In this document: positions 56,423-64,000 of the stretch, one piece after another
Position numbering within the stretch: the first letter of the stretch is position 1
Layout: every line of letters begins with the position of its first letter
Source: Flavobacterium ginsengisoli
Lineage (GTDB): Bacteria; Bacteroidota; Bacteroidia; Flavobacteriales; Flavobacteriaceae
Assembly (NCBI RefSeq): GCF_029625315.1
Contig: NZ_CP121110.1
Location: forward strand, 4,756,501-4,820,500
DNA: 64,000 nt
Direction: 5' to 3'
Made by a program: the position numbers and the translations under genes
The notes under the pieces: generated by a model
The model's database searches: none
What the model was told of the DNA's origin: nothing
Seen by the model: the letters and a program-made list of their open reading frames with translations, nothing else

Positions 56423-57022
56423 CTATTTCCTAGATAATCTTTTTCTAATTTTATGATAATGCTTATGATAAGTGCTGTGACTTGGGTAAGTTCTGCTTGA
56501 AGTCATATTATTAAAAATCAAAGCAGTTATAAGTAAGATCGAAACGCCTGTTAATACGGGAGAAATCACATACATATAGCCTAAACCTTTTATTTGAGCA
56601 GAGCCCGTTACTGCAATTAATGCCGTTGCGCCACCTGGCGGGTGAAGTGTTTTGGTAATCTGCATAAAAATTATAGATAGAGAAACAGCCAGCGGAGCCG
56701 AAATCCAAACAATGTCTGGAACCAATTTATTGATGGTAACTCCAATAAAAGCCGAAATAAGATGTCCGCCCACTAGATTTCTCGGCTGTGAAAACGGACT
56801 TTGTATAATTCCATAAATCAAAACACTCGACGCACCAAAAGAACCAATTAAAAAGAGCACATCACTTCCTGCAAATTGTGAAGCATCGAGATAAGAAAGA
56901 ATCCCAATTCCGACAAACGAACCTAAAAAGGACCAAAAATGCTCTTTATAATCGATTAAAGTTTCTTTATAAAGAATGTAACGTGTTTTGCGGTAGCTTC
57001 TTTTTATTTTTTCAGTTGGCAT
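56423..57022 (-). CDS. HPP-family integral membrane protein
   Basis: 199 residues with four to five membrane segments. PFSQPRNLVGGHLISAFIGV and ITKTLHPPGGATALIAVTGS, with the HPPGG motif, define the HPP family. A cyanobacterial member transports nitrite. The N- and C-termini are basic. It is 92 bases downstream of the ClC gene's stop side, on the same strand, and could share its transcript. Substrate here is unknown; nitrite or another anion is plausible. Confidence 0.88.
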   Translation of the reverse strand: MPTEKIKRSYRKTRYILYKETLIDYKEHFWSFLGSFVGIGILSYLDASQFAGSDVLFLIGSFGASSVLIYGIIQSPFSQPRNLVGGHLISAFIGVTINKLVPDIVWISAPLAVSLSIIFMQITKTLHPPGGATALIAVTGSAQIKGLGYMYVISPVLTGVSILLITALIFNNMTSSRTYPSHSTYHKHYHKIRKRLSRK

Positions 57023-57114
57023 TATTGTGGTATTATATTTTACTCGTTATGCTTTTAAATATACTTTGCTGTATATTGTTTTTTATTGTTTTGTAAATCT
57101 TGTAGGTTACAGTT

Positions 57115-58398
57115 TTACTTAATTAAACTTGGAGAATAACTGTATACGGTGTACGGATAAATCATTTTTGCCGTGTATTTTGAAATCAGGCAAACAACCA
57201 TGATAGGTAAAAACAAAGTATAATCGTTTGTTAAACCGCAAACCAGAAAAATAGCTGTAAAAGGCGCATGAATACTGGCGCTTAGAACCGCAGCCATTCC
57301 GATAATCATAAAGTTAACTGGAATTACATTTACATGAAAAAAGCTATTTAAGATAGAAGCCAGTAATAATCCTAAAAAGGCTCCGATAAATAAACTTGGC
57401 GCGAAAACACCTCCGTCACCGCCAGAAGCCAATGTAATAGAAGTTACAATTGGTTTTAGAATTAAAATACCAATGAAAGTAAAAGCTAAAGTTATCGTCA
57501 ATTGAGTTTGATGTGCATTTCCGAAAATCCCTTTTATCGCGTGATAACCTTCTCCGTATAATTGAGGGAAAAAGAATAAGGAAAGGCTTAAAACAGCAGA
57601 TCCTAAAATGATTTTATAATAATGTGTGCCGATTTTACCAAATTGCGATTTGAAGAATAAAACACAACGTGTTAGATAAACAGAATTCATTCCAGCTAAA
57701 ATTCCTAAAAGAATAAAGTACGGAATCGCTTTTAAATGCCAAGTTGAAATAGAAACTGCAAATAAAGGTTCTTCTTTTAAAATCGTTAGCAAACCAAATG
57801 CGATAGAAACTGCAATTAAATTTGAAATGATAAATGCTCGCGTTACTTTTCTAGAAATTACTTCGAAAGCAAATAAAACTCCTGCAATTGGACTGCTGAA
57901 AAGTGCTGTAACTCCTGCCGCAACTCCCGCACAGATAAGTTCTGTTTTGTATTGACGGAAAACATTTTCTTTTTCGTGTGCTACAGAACCAATAGTTGCT
58001 GTTGCTACAACGGTAGAAACTTCAATTCCAGTAGAACCTCCAAAAATAACGGTCAATAATCCGTTTATGAAGTGAGATGGAATTTTATAAGAAGGCAGAT
58101 TTTTAGATTTTGATGCAGTGCTTTCAAAAACTTCTTTGATTCCTTTGTTTTCTTTTTTCTTAAAAAGATATTGTCTAAGAAAATAAATCACTGATAATCC
58201 AAAAACAGGGAAAACAATATAAAATATTGGATGAACAGAAACCTCGTGAAAGAAGATTTCTTCGTAATATTCGGTTATTTTTTTTAGTGAAATTCCGAGA
58301 AAGGCAGAAAGAAAGCCAATTAAAATAGAAACAATAACTAATTTTCGGAGTTTGATTAATTGATGATTTTTTTTGATTTGCGCCGTTTTGTTCATCAT
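57115..58398 (-). CDS. ClC-family chloride channel/antiporter
   Basis: 427 residues with about ten membrane helices. GGSTGIEVSTVVATATIGS corresponds to the GxxxxE gating-loop region, with Glu in GIEVSTV at the gating position. FSSPIAGVLFAFEV and LASGGDGGVFAPSLFIGAFLG are conserved ClC motifs. There are no C-terminal CBS domains, as in short bacterial antiporters. It moves Cl- (or another anion) with H+ across the inner membrane. With the HPP gene it forms an anion-transport pair. The selectivity residues cannot be assigned with certainty. Confidence 0.92.
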   Translation of the reverse strand: MMNKTAQIKKNHQLIKLRKLVIVSILIGFLSAFLGISLKKITEYYEEIFFHEVSVHPIFYIVFPVFGLSVIYFLRQYLFKKKENKGIKEVFESTASKSKNLPSYKIPSHFINGLLTVIFGGSTGIEVSTVVATATIGSVAHEKENVFRQYKTELICAGVAAGVTALFSSPIAGVLFAFEVISRKVTRAFIISNLIAVSIAFGLLTILKEEPLFAVSISTWHLKAIPYFILLGILAGMNSVYLTRCVLFFKSQFGKIGTHYYKIILGSAVLSLSLFFFPQLYGEGYHAIKGIFGNAHQTQLTITLAFTFIGILILKPIVTSITLASGGDGGVFAPSLFIGAFLGLLLASILNSFFHVNVIPVNFMIIGMAAVLSASIHAPFTAIFLVCGLTNDYTLFLPIMVVCLISKYTAKMIYPYTVYSYSPSLIK

Positions 58399-58525
58399 TA
58401 TAAGTTTGAGAATCGCATTTTTTTCTGCGGATTACAAAATTAAGTATCAAATTCGGTTTTTTCTAGGAAATATTCATTTTAGTGTGTTAAAATGGATATA
58501 AACAGGAAAATTCTGTCGATGCGTG

Positions 58526-58740
58526 GTTGTGCCACAAAGGCGCTAAGACGCAAAGATTGCTCTCATTGTTTGTCATTTCGACGAAGGAGAAATCTCCGTG
58601 AGAAGCTCTACAAAGATTAGCGATTTTGATTGCGGAGTTACTTGCGGAGATTTCTCCTTCGTCGAAATGACAAACTGCCTGTTTAGTCGTGGTTTTAAAT
58701 AAAAAAACTTAGCGTCTTAGCGCCTTCGAGGCAGAAAAAA
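58526..58740. repeat. Nested inverted repeats in a 344-base gene-free stretch (58399-58742)
   Basis: The outer block ccacaaaggcgctaagacgc pairs with cttagcgtcttagcgcctt near 58711-58729. The inner arms tttgtcatttcgacgaagg (58569-58587) and ccttcgtcgaaatgacaaa (58657-58675), extended by gagaaatctccg/cggagatttctc, form a long hairpin. No gene is seen here. Both are dispersed-repeat types. Confidence 0.85.
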
Positions 58741-58742
58741 GC

Positions 58743-59132
58743 CTAACGCTCATAAAACTCAATCGGCAACAAATCTGGATCAGCAATAAAAGTGAAACGT
58801 TTTTCAGTTGTTTCATCAATTCTGATAGGTTCCGATTCTATGTTTTTTGAAGTTAAAAAAGCAATCGTGTCTTCTAGATTAATAACTTCAAATGCCAAAT
58901 GTCTTAAACCAACCGCTTCTGGTCTTGAAGGTCTTTGTGGCGGATTTGGAAATGAAAATAACTCCACAACATAAGAGCCATTTAAAGCCAAATCTAATTT
59001 ATAAGATTGGCGTTCTTCGCGGTAAATTTCACGAATAATGGTTAAGCCTAAAATCTGAGTATAGAAATATTTCGATTTTTCGTAATCGGAACATAAAATG
59101 GCAATATGATGAACTTTATTAAGGGTAAGCAT
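58743..59132 (-). CDS. VOC/glyoxalase-family protein (YaeR/SMU1112c-like)
   Basis: 129 residues with a single vicinal-oxygen-chelate fold: MLTLNKVHHIAILCSDYEKS, FYTQILGLTIIREIYREER, GLRHLAFEVINLEDTI and LLPIEFYER. His (HHIAI), His (LRHLAF) and Glu (PIEFYE) are metal-ligand positions. The gene overlaps the acetyltransferase stop by one base (59132) and so is translationally coupled. The reaction is unknown. Often annotated as glyoxalase/bleomycin-resistance-like. Confidence 0.88.
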   Translation of the reverse strand: MLTLNKVHHIAILCSDYEKSKYFYTQILGLTIIREIYREERQSYKLDLALNGSYVVELFSFPNPPQRPSRPEAVGLRHLAFEVINLEDTIAFLTSKNIESEPIRIDETTEKRFTFIADPDLLPIEFYER

Positions 59133-59707
59133 TATTTTTTTGATTCAGGTTCTTGATTTAATTTTCGAATAACTTTTGCCGGATTTCCAACAGCAAGCGA
59201 ATTGTCTGGAATATCTTTTGTAACCACAGATCCGGCTCCAATAACACAGCCTTTTCCGATTGTTACTCCTGGACAAATAACCGAATTTCCGCCAATCCAG
59301 CAATCGTCGCCAATTGTAACGGGATATGCGTTTTCAAGCGTTTTTCTCAACTCAGCGTCAAGCGGATGCGAAGCAGTATAAATCTGAACATTTGGCGCAA
59401 TAAATACATTTGAGCCAATATTTACTGGCGCACAGTCTAAAACCACACAATTCACATTAAAATAAACATTTTCGCCAGCAAAAATATTGTAACCGTAATC
59501 ACAATGAAAAGGAGGTTCAATATAAAGACCGGCTCCAGCATTTGGAATTAATTCTTTTAGAATCTCTTTTGCTTTTTTGGTAACTCGATATTCTTTTACA
59601 TTTAAGCTGTGTAAAAGGTTTTTTGCCGCACGGCGTCCTTTTACTAATTCGGGATCAAAGGCATTATAATATTCGCCAGAGATCATTTTTTCTTTTTCTG
59701 TTTTCAT
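59132..59707 (-). CDS. Sugar O-acetyltransferase (maltose acetyltransferase-like)
   Basis: 191 residues, a left-handed beta-helix (hexapeptide repeat) acetyltransferase. MISGEYYNAFDPELVKGRRAAK is the maltose-acetyltransferase N-terminal domain. FHCDYGYNIFAGENVYFNVNC, YTASHPLDAELR (catalytic His) and IGDDCWIGGNSVICPGVTIG are the conserved parts. It moves acetyl from acetyl-CoA to a sugar hydroxyl, thought to detoxify or export excess sugars. Coupled to the VOC gene downstream (1-base overlap) and 3 bases from the YCII gene upstream. Confidence 0.92.
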   Translation of the reverse strand: MKTEKEKMISGEYYNAFDPELVKGRRAAKNLLHSLNVKEYRVTKKAKEILKELIPNAGAGLYIEPPFHCDYGYNIFAGENVYFNVNCVVLDCAPVNIGSNVFIAPNVQIYTASHPLDAELRKTLENAYPVTIGDDCWIGGNSVICPGVTIGKGCVIGAGSVVTKDIPDNSLAVGNPAKVIRKLNQEPESKK

Positions 59708-59710
59708 ATT

Positions 59711-60169
59711 TTACATTTTCGTCTTGGCAATTTTTTCATGCATTTTCGGAATTTCCTGCAAAGCAGCGGTACAATACCAAGGCGTTAATTCGGCTTCGAG
59801 TAAATTGGCTTTTATTGCCGGATCGGTGGCAACAAGCGTTTTGGCTTCTTCTACAGTTTCGACATTAAAAATATAAATGCCACGATAATTTCTATCATTT
59901 TTCATGAATGGCCCTGCAACAACCAGTTTTCCTTCTTTGGCTAGTTTGCCAATATTTTCCATATGTCCTTCAAAAAGTTTTTTGGTTTCTTCTTTAGAGG
60001 CTGTTGTATTACTTCCGGATTTTAAAAGACAAAAAACATATTTCTTCATTCCGTATTCGTCGGCATGAAGTGATTTTGCGAGGTTTTCATCGTATTTAAT
60101 TTCAGTTTCTTGTGAAAAGCCGATTGCATTAAAAACAAAAAAACAGAAAACAAAAAGTAATTTTTTCAT
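59711..60169 (-). CDS. YCII-related protein with signal peptide
   Basis: 152 residues: a signal peptide (MKKLLFVFCFFVFNAIGFSQ) followed by a YCII-like ferredoxin-fold domain (KYVFCLLKSGSNTTAS, LAKEGKLVVAGPFMKNDRNYRGIYIF, AKTLVATDPAIKANLLEAELTPW). YCII domains have a conserved His/Asp pair; here the Asp in ATDPAIK is present. A secreted version is less usual than the cytosolic type. It starts the three-gene unit with the acetyltransferase and VOC genes. The function is unknown. Confidence 0.8.
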   Translation of the reverse strand: MKKLLFVFCFFVFNAIGFSQETEIKYDENLAKSLHADEYGMKKYVFCLLKSGSNTTASKEETKKLFEGHMENIGKLAKEGKLVVAGPFMKNDRNYRGIYIFNVETVEEAKTLVATDPAIKANLLEAELTPWYCTAALQEIPKMHEKIAKTKM

Positions 60170-60201
60170 TTGATTAATTATGTTTTAAAATTAGCCTCAA
60201 T

Positions 60202-60305
60202 TTTTGTCATTTCGAGGAACGAGAAATCTTAACAAGTAGCTCCGCAACTAAAATCCAATCTTTGTCGAGCTTCTCGTGAAGATTTCTCGTTCCTCGAAAT
60301 GACAA
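60202..60305. repeat. Long inverted repeat with GAGGAACGAGAAATCTT arms
   Basis: ttgtcatttcgaggaacg (about 60205) pairs with cgttcctcgaaatgacaa (about 60286), extended by agaaatctt/aagatttct. It is related to the element at 58569-58675 in its outer bases. It lies between the DinB and YCII genes. Confidence 0.85.
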
Positions 60306-60329
60306 TGTTATGGAAAAACCTTTTCTTAA

Positions 60330-60788
60330 CTAAAGCAATTTCTTCAAAATAACAATCTGTCCTAAATGGTACACATCATGCTGAATGATTCCGTGAATAT
60401 CTTCATAAAAATTGTGATTATTATTTAGATCTATTTTCTCGAAATCCTCATCATTAAAATCACTCAGACAAGCACTCCATAATTCCTGAGATTTTGCCAG
60501 ACTTTGCAGTGATTGTTCCCAAGCAGGCTCAGATGAATCTAAAATGGGCACAAAATAATTATGATCGGGAGTTGTAATTATTTCTCCTTGAACACGCTTT
60601 AATATGTTTCTTCTCCATTGTATTAGGTGATTGACAATTTCCCAAATCGTGTTTAAGTTAGGATTGATTTTTTTATAAGCCTGAGCTGCAGTTACATCTT
60701 TTAAAGTATCTGCTAAGGTTACTTCAAGCCATGGATTTCCATTATAAATGGATTGATATAAATTCGAAACTCTTTTACTTTCTGACAT
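60330..60788 (-). CDS. DinB-family protein
   Basis: 152 residues, a DinB/YfiT-like four-helix bundle. His in TIWEIVNHLIQWRRNIL and the two His of IHGIIQHDVYHLGQIVIL form the usual metal-binding triad. These proteins resemble thiol-dependent S-transferases (bacillithiol or similar) and are often stress-linked. The start MSESKRVSN is at a normal position and the frame is intact. It is flanked by a repeat downstream and is divergent from the TonB receptor gene. Confidence 0.88.
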   Translation of the reverse strand: MSESKRVSNLYQSIYNGNPWLEVTLADTLKDVTAAQAYKKINPNLNTIWEIVNHLIQWRRNILKRVQGEIITTPDHNYFVPILDSSEPAWEQSLQSLAKSQELWSACLSDFNDEDFEKIDLNNNHNFYEDIHGIIQHDVYHLGQIVILKKLL

Positions 60789-60899
60789 AGTTAATAGTTT
60801 TTAGAAACACGTTACTAAGATACAAATTAGTATTTTACAACTCATCCTCGAAAATCTACAATTGGGTTATTATATATTTTTTAACATGAATTGTTAAAA

Positions 60900-60907
60900 T
60901 ACATTTG
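60900..60907 (+). promoter_or_regulatory. Candidate -7 box of the TonB receptor gene
   Basis: TACATTTG fits TAnnTTTG, 23 bases before the start codon at 60931. No matching -33 box is evident. Confidence 0.4.
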
Positions 60908-60930
60908 CTTCATCAAAAACCAAAGATGAC

Positions 60931-63096
60931 ATGAAAACCAAATTATTTTTTACTATTAGCTTTTTATTTTTTACAGCTTTAATTTTTGCTCAAAATACTA
61001 TTTCTGGAAAAGTACTTGACCCAAAAGGAAAACCTGTTGCTGGAGCTAATATTTATATTGACGGAACTTACGACGGAGCAACAAGTTCTGAAACAGGAGA
61101 ATTTTCTTTTGAAACTGCCGAAACTGGAAATAAATTTTTAGTGGTAAGTTTTTTACTTTTCGAGACCTACAAACAAGAAATTGATGTTGCTAATTATAAA
61201 GATCAAATAGTAAAATTAAAAGAGAACATTAATACTTTGGATGCTGTTATTATTACAGCTGGAACTTTAGAATCTGGAGAGAAATCGAGAGTTTCTGTTT
61301 TGAAACCGCTAGATATTGTTACAATAGCAGGTTCTGCAGGAAATATAGTGGCGGCTTTGCAGACTTTGCCAGGAACTCAAACGGTTGGTGAAGACGGACG
61401 TTTGTTTGTTCGTGGAGGAGAAGCAAGCGAAACACAGACTTTTGTTGACGGAATTCGTGTAGCGCAGCCTTATGGCGCAACTACAAATAACTTACCTACA
61501 AGAAGCCGTTTTTCTCCTTTTTTATTTAGCGGAATCGCTTTTTCTACAGGTGGTTATTCTGCAGAATATGGTGAAGCCTTGTCGAGTGTTTTACTTTTAA
61601 ACACTCAAGACGAAGAAGATCATGAAAAAACGGATATCGGATTAATGACGGTTGGTTTGAGTTTAGGAAATACACAGAAATTCAAAAAAAGTTCATTGAG
61701 TGTAAATATGATGTATGTGAATTTAGCGCCTTATCAAGCTGTTATTCCGCAAAATGTAGATTGGAATAATCCGTATCAATCGCTTGGTGGAGAAACCGTT
61801 TATAGATACAACTTCACAAACGGAATATTTAAGCTGTATGCCTCTTTTGATTCTGAAAAATTTGATTTGAATCAGAAAAATGTCAATTTCGAGAATCCAA
61901 TTCGAACAGATATGAACAATAATAATTTCTATTTGAATTCATCTTACAAAGGAAGTTTTGGAACTGGATGGCAGATTACTTCTGGAGTGAGCTATGGTTA
62001 CAGCAAAAACAAACTAAAATATGATATTACCGGAATCGAAAACCAAGAAAATGCGACTCAGCTGAAACTGAAACTAAGCAAGAAATTTTCAAACTTTTTT
62101 AAGTTGTCTTTCGGAAGCGATTATTTCATTACAAAATACGATGAAAACGTAGCCGATAATATTTCACTTAATGTTACAAATGGTTATGATTCAAACATTT
62201 TTGCAGCGTATACTGAAGGTGATATTTTATTTTCTAAAAGACTAGCCTTAAAAGTTGGTTTAAGATATTCAAACAATAGTTTATTAAATGAAAATAATAT
62301 TGCGCCAAGAGCCTCATTAGGATATAAAGCTTCAAAAAACAGTCAGTTCTCGTTTGCTTATGGAGATTATTCTCAAACACCAGTTGTAGATTATATTAAA
62401 TTTTCTAAATACCATCAGTTTGAAAGTGAAAAAGCAAGACATTATATTTTTAATTATACGTTTACAAGAATAGGTCAAACACTTAGAGCAGAGGCTTATT
62501 ATAAAGATTACAGCAATTTAGTGCAATACGACACAAGAGATATTCAGTACAATTCGGTTTTTAATAATAATGGATCTGGTTATGCAAAAGGATTCGATTT
62601 ATTTTGGAAAGACAGCAATTTGCACAAAAACCTAGAATATTGGATTTCGTACTCTTATATCGATTCAGAAAGACAATATAAAAACTTTCCAAACATGGCG
62701 ACTCCAAGTTTTATTGCCAATCATAACTTATCTGTTGTAGCAAAATATTTTATTACAGATTGGAAATCTCAGGTTAGTTTAACAAACAGTTTCAGCTCAG
62801 GTCGTCCATACAACGATCCGAACCAAACACAGTTTATGAATGGGAAAACGAAATCGTACAATAGTTTAAGTTTCAGCTGGGCGTATTTATTAACGACGCA
62901 AAAAATCCTTTATTTCTCAGTTTCGAATGTTTTAGGAACTCAAAATATTTTCGGATACGATTACGCAAAATTACCAGATGCCAACGGAATTTATCAAAGA
63001 CAAGCCGTGGTGCCAACAGCAGACAGATTCTTCTTCGTAGGTTTCTTTTGGACGATCAGCCAGAACAAGAATGAGAATCAGTTGAAGAATCTTTAA
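60931..63096 (+). CDS. TonB-dependent receptor without a SusD partner
   Basis: 721 residues with a signal peptide (MKTKLFFTISFLFFTALIFAQ) and a carboxypeptidase-regulatory-like domain (ISGKVLDPKGKPVAGANIYI). The plug has GSAGNIVAALQTLPGTQTV and RLFVRGGEASETQTFVDGI; a ~20-strand barrel follows. It is shorter than SusC proteins and lacks the SusD neighbour, so it belongs to a siderophore/metal/other-receptor type. Barrel positions and the C-terminal ending (QNKNENQLKNL) are normal except for the lack of a terminal Phe, which sits earlier (VGFFWTI). A DUF2141 gene follows after a repeat-filled spacer. The substrate is unknown. Confidence 0.88.
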   Translation: MKTKLFFTISFLFFTALIFAQNTISGKVLDPKGKPVAGANIYIDGTYDGATSSETGEFSFETAETGNKFLVVSFLLFETYKQEIDVANYKDQIVKLKENINTLDAVIITAGTLESGEKSRVSVLKPLDIVTIAGSAGNIVAALQTLPGTQTVGEDGRLFVRGGEASETQTFVDGIRVAQPYGATTNNLPTRSRFSPFLFSGIAFSTGGYSAEYGEALSSVLLLNTQDEEDHEKTDIGLMTVGLSLGNTQKFKKSSLSVNMMYVNLAPYQAVIPQNVDWNNPYQSLGGETVYRYNFTNGIFKLYASFDSEKFDLNQKNVNFENPIRTDMNNNNFYLNSSYKGSFGTGWQITSGVSYGYSKNKLKYDITGIENQENATQLKLKLSKKFSNFFKLSFGSDYFITKYDENVADNISLNVTNGYDSNIFAAYTEGDILFSKRLALKVGLRYSNNSLLNENNIAPRASLGYKASKNSQFSFAYGDYSQTPVVDYIKFSKYHQFESEKARHYIFNYTFTRIGQTLRAEAYYKDYSNLVQYDTRDIQYNSVFNNNGSGYAKGFDLFWKDSNLHKNLEYWISYSYIDSERQYKNFPNMATPSFIANHNLSVVAKYFITDWKSQVSLTNSFSSGRPYNDPNQTQFMNGKTKSYNSLSFSWAYLLTTQKILYFSVSNVLGTQNIFGYDYAKLPDANGIYQRQAVVPTADRFFFVGFFWTISQNKNENQLKNL

Positions 63097-63453
63097 AAAG
63101 GTTCTAAGATGCTAAGCTACTAAGGTTCTGAGGAAAAAAACTTAGAAGCTTAGTCCCTCAGAACCTTAGCAACTTTTAAAAAAAAACAATTCAGTAACCA
63201 AAATCAACAACTCAGTATCATTTAATTTTAAAAGATTAAAAACCAGCATACTTTTGAAGTGTAAATTAAAAGGAACAAATAAACAAAGGAATAAAGGTTC
63301 AAAGTTTTTTGAACACTAGTAATGAGAAAAACAAACCTCTGAACTTTTGCAACTCTGAACCTTTGAACCTAAAAAAGAGAGTTTTAATCATCAACAACAA
63401 AACTTAGAACCTTAGTAACTCAGAACCTTAGAAACTTAAAAAAAATAGAAATC
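63097..63453. repeat. Gene-free spacer filled with quasi-tandem repeats
   Basis: No gene. The ends (63099-63178 and 63400-63440) are made of cttagaacc / aggttctgag units forming inverted pairs. A middle part carries tttgcaactctgaacc-type units (about 63290-63370). The same families occur near 45001-45030 and around the four-helix gene at 55191-55680. Confidence 0.8.
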
Positions 63454-63862
63454 ATGACCAAAATTATTACAATAACTATTTTATTTATCTGCAGACTTAA
63501 TGTCTGCTCAAAATGTAAAATTAACTGTTGCCGTTTCAGGTTTGAAAAATGACATAGGAATCGTGAAAGTAGGATTATATAATTCAGACGGAACTTTCCT
63601 TAAAACAACTTACAAAAGTTTGGCTTCCGAAATTAAAGACAATAAAGCGGTTGTAACTTTTGATGATCTTCCAGCGGGAGAATATGCAATCTCAACGTAT
63701 CATGATGAAAATAGCAACGGAAAGCTTGACAGAAATGCAATGGGAGCTCCATCAGAAGAATATGCGACTTCAAACAATGCAAAAGGATTTATGGGATCTC
63801 CATCATATCAAGATGCTAAATTTAATGTCAGCAAAGATTCAAAAATTGAAATTGTATTCTAA
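63454..63862 (+). CDS. DUF2141 secreted protein (one-base indel)
   Basis: About 135 residues after correction: signal peptide MTKIITITILFICSLMSAQ, then a DUF2141 beta-sandwich (VAVSGLKNDIGIVKVGLYNSD, LPAGEYAISTYHDENSNGKLD). The last stretch contains a Ca-binding-like DENSNGKLD loop. The frame breaks at GCAGAC (63491-63496); reading it as GCAGC gives ICSLMSAQ and exactly 408 bases. The family is secreted or periplasmic, often downstream of TonB receptors; its function is unknown. It may share a transcript with the receptor despite the repeat-filled spacer. Confidence 0.85.
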
Positions 63863-63911
63863 ATAAAACAAATAACTAATCCATATAAACAAACCATTAA
63901 TAACTTATAAA

Positions 63912-64000
63912 ATGAAAAAAATCATCACTTTAATTGCATTATTTGTAGCAGTAATAAGTTCAGCTCAAACACAATTTGAACAAGGAATGAACAAAGCATT
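63912..64000 (+). CDS. Start of a secreted protein, 3' end outside the window
   Basis: Twenty-nine residues are visible: a signal peptide (MKKIITLIALFVAVISSAQ) followed by TQFEQGMNKA, which looks like the first helix of a TPR-type protein. It starts 49 bases after the DUF2141 stop and is likely in the same operon. Too little is present to name it. Confidence 0.6.
   Translation, partial: MKKIITLIALFVAVISSAQTQFEQGMNKA

Noticed and set aside
1..64000. Prophage, integrative element or insertion sequence
   Set aside because: I see no integrase, transposase, phage structural gene or relaxase, and no long direct repeats marking an insertion. The regions look like ordinary chromosome plus a PUL.

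Overview
The window is a piece of a Bacteroidota chromosome, almost certainly a Flavobacterium. The support is: AT-rich DNA; promoters of the TTG-N19-TAnnTTTG type; a SusC/SusD pair; a type IX secretion (type B) C-terminal domain; FadL-like and TonB-dependent outer-membrane proteins; many lipoproteins with short lipoboxes; and the palindromic or quasi-tandem intergenic repeats usual in this genus.

Bases 1-24500 are a carbohydrate region. A truncated GH3 beta-glucosidase, an HdeD-like membrane protein and an aldo/keto reductase run rightward. Then comes a polysaccharide utilization locus (PUL) built from two divergent arms around an AraC-family regulator. The leftward arm (13456 to 3709) encodes GH26, a GPH-family sugar symporter, GH130 phosphorylase, a cellobiose/mannobiose 2-epimerase, a second GH26, GH5_7 and GH97. 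The rightward arm (13764 to 24431) encodes the regulator, SusC, SusD, two TIG-domain surface glycan-binding lipoproteins, GH27 and a GH5_2-like glucanase. Together they describe galactoglucomannan use. Surface GH26 enzymes cut the chain and SusCD imports oligosaccharides. GH27 and GH97 remove alpha-galactose, while GH5 and GH3 enzymes shorten the chains. The symporter takes mannobiose into the cytoplasm, the epimerase makes mannosyl-glucose, and GH130 phosphorolyses it to mannose-1-phosphate and glucose.

Bases 24500-44900 are mostly core genes: a beta-barrel porin, an AmpD-like amidase, rimO, a FadL-like protein, a Gly/Tyr-rich lipoprotein, proS, two tRNA-Glu genes, rpsT, a PAS histidine kinase with its receiver, typA, a T9SS substrate, an ABC exporter, a protein with a kinase-like catalytic core, and a propeller lipoprotein. 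Bases 45000-64000 hold a metallophosphatase/kinase-like/beta-barrel giant, an HD + Pycsar-effector-like membrane protein, a GAF protein, an SDR/TetR pair with matching operators, NdpA, a four-helix-bundle gene between inverted repeats, HPP and ClC membrane proteins, a cluster of small enzymes, and a TonB receptor followed by a DUF2141 gene.

Thirteen genes are interrupted by single-base indels, 18 events in all by my reading. In every case one correction per event restores an exact multiple of three and a family-typical protein. Eleven events fall in or directly beside a GCWGC motif and five in homopolymers. I therefore read these genes as intact in the organism and the indels as sequencing errors, possibly caused by DNA methylation at GCWGC. 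They are annotated as full-length CDS with the break stated.
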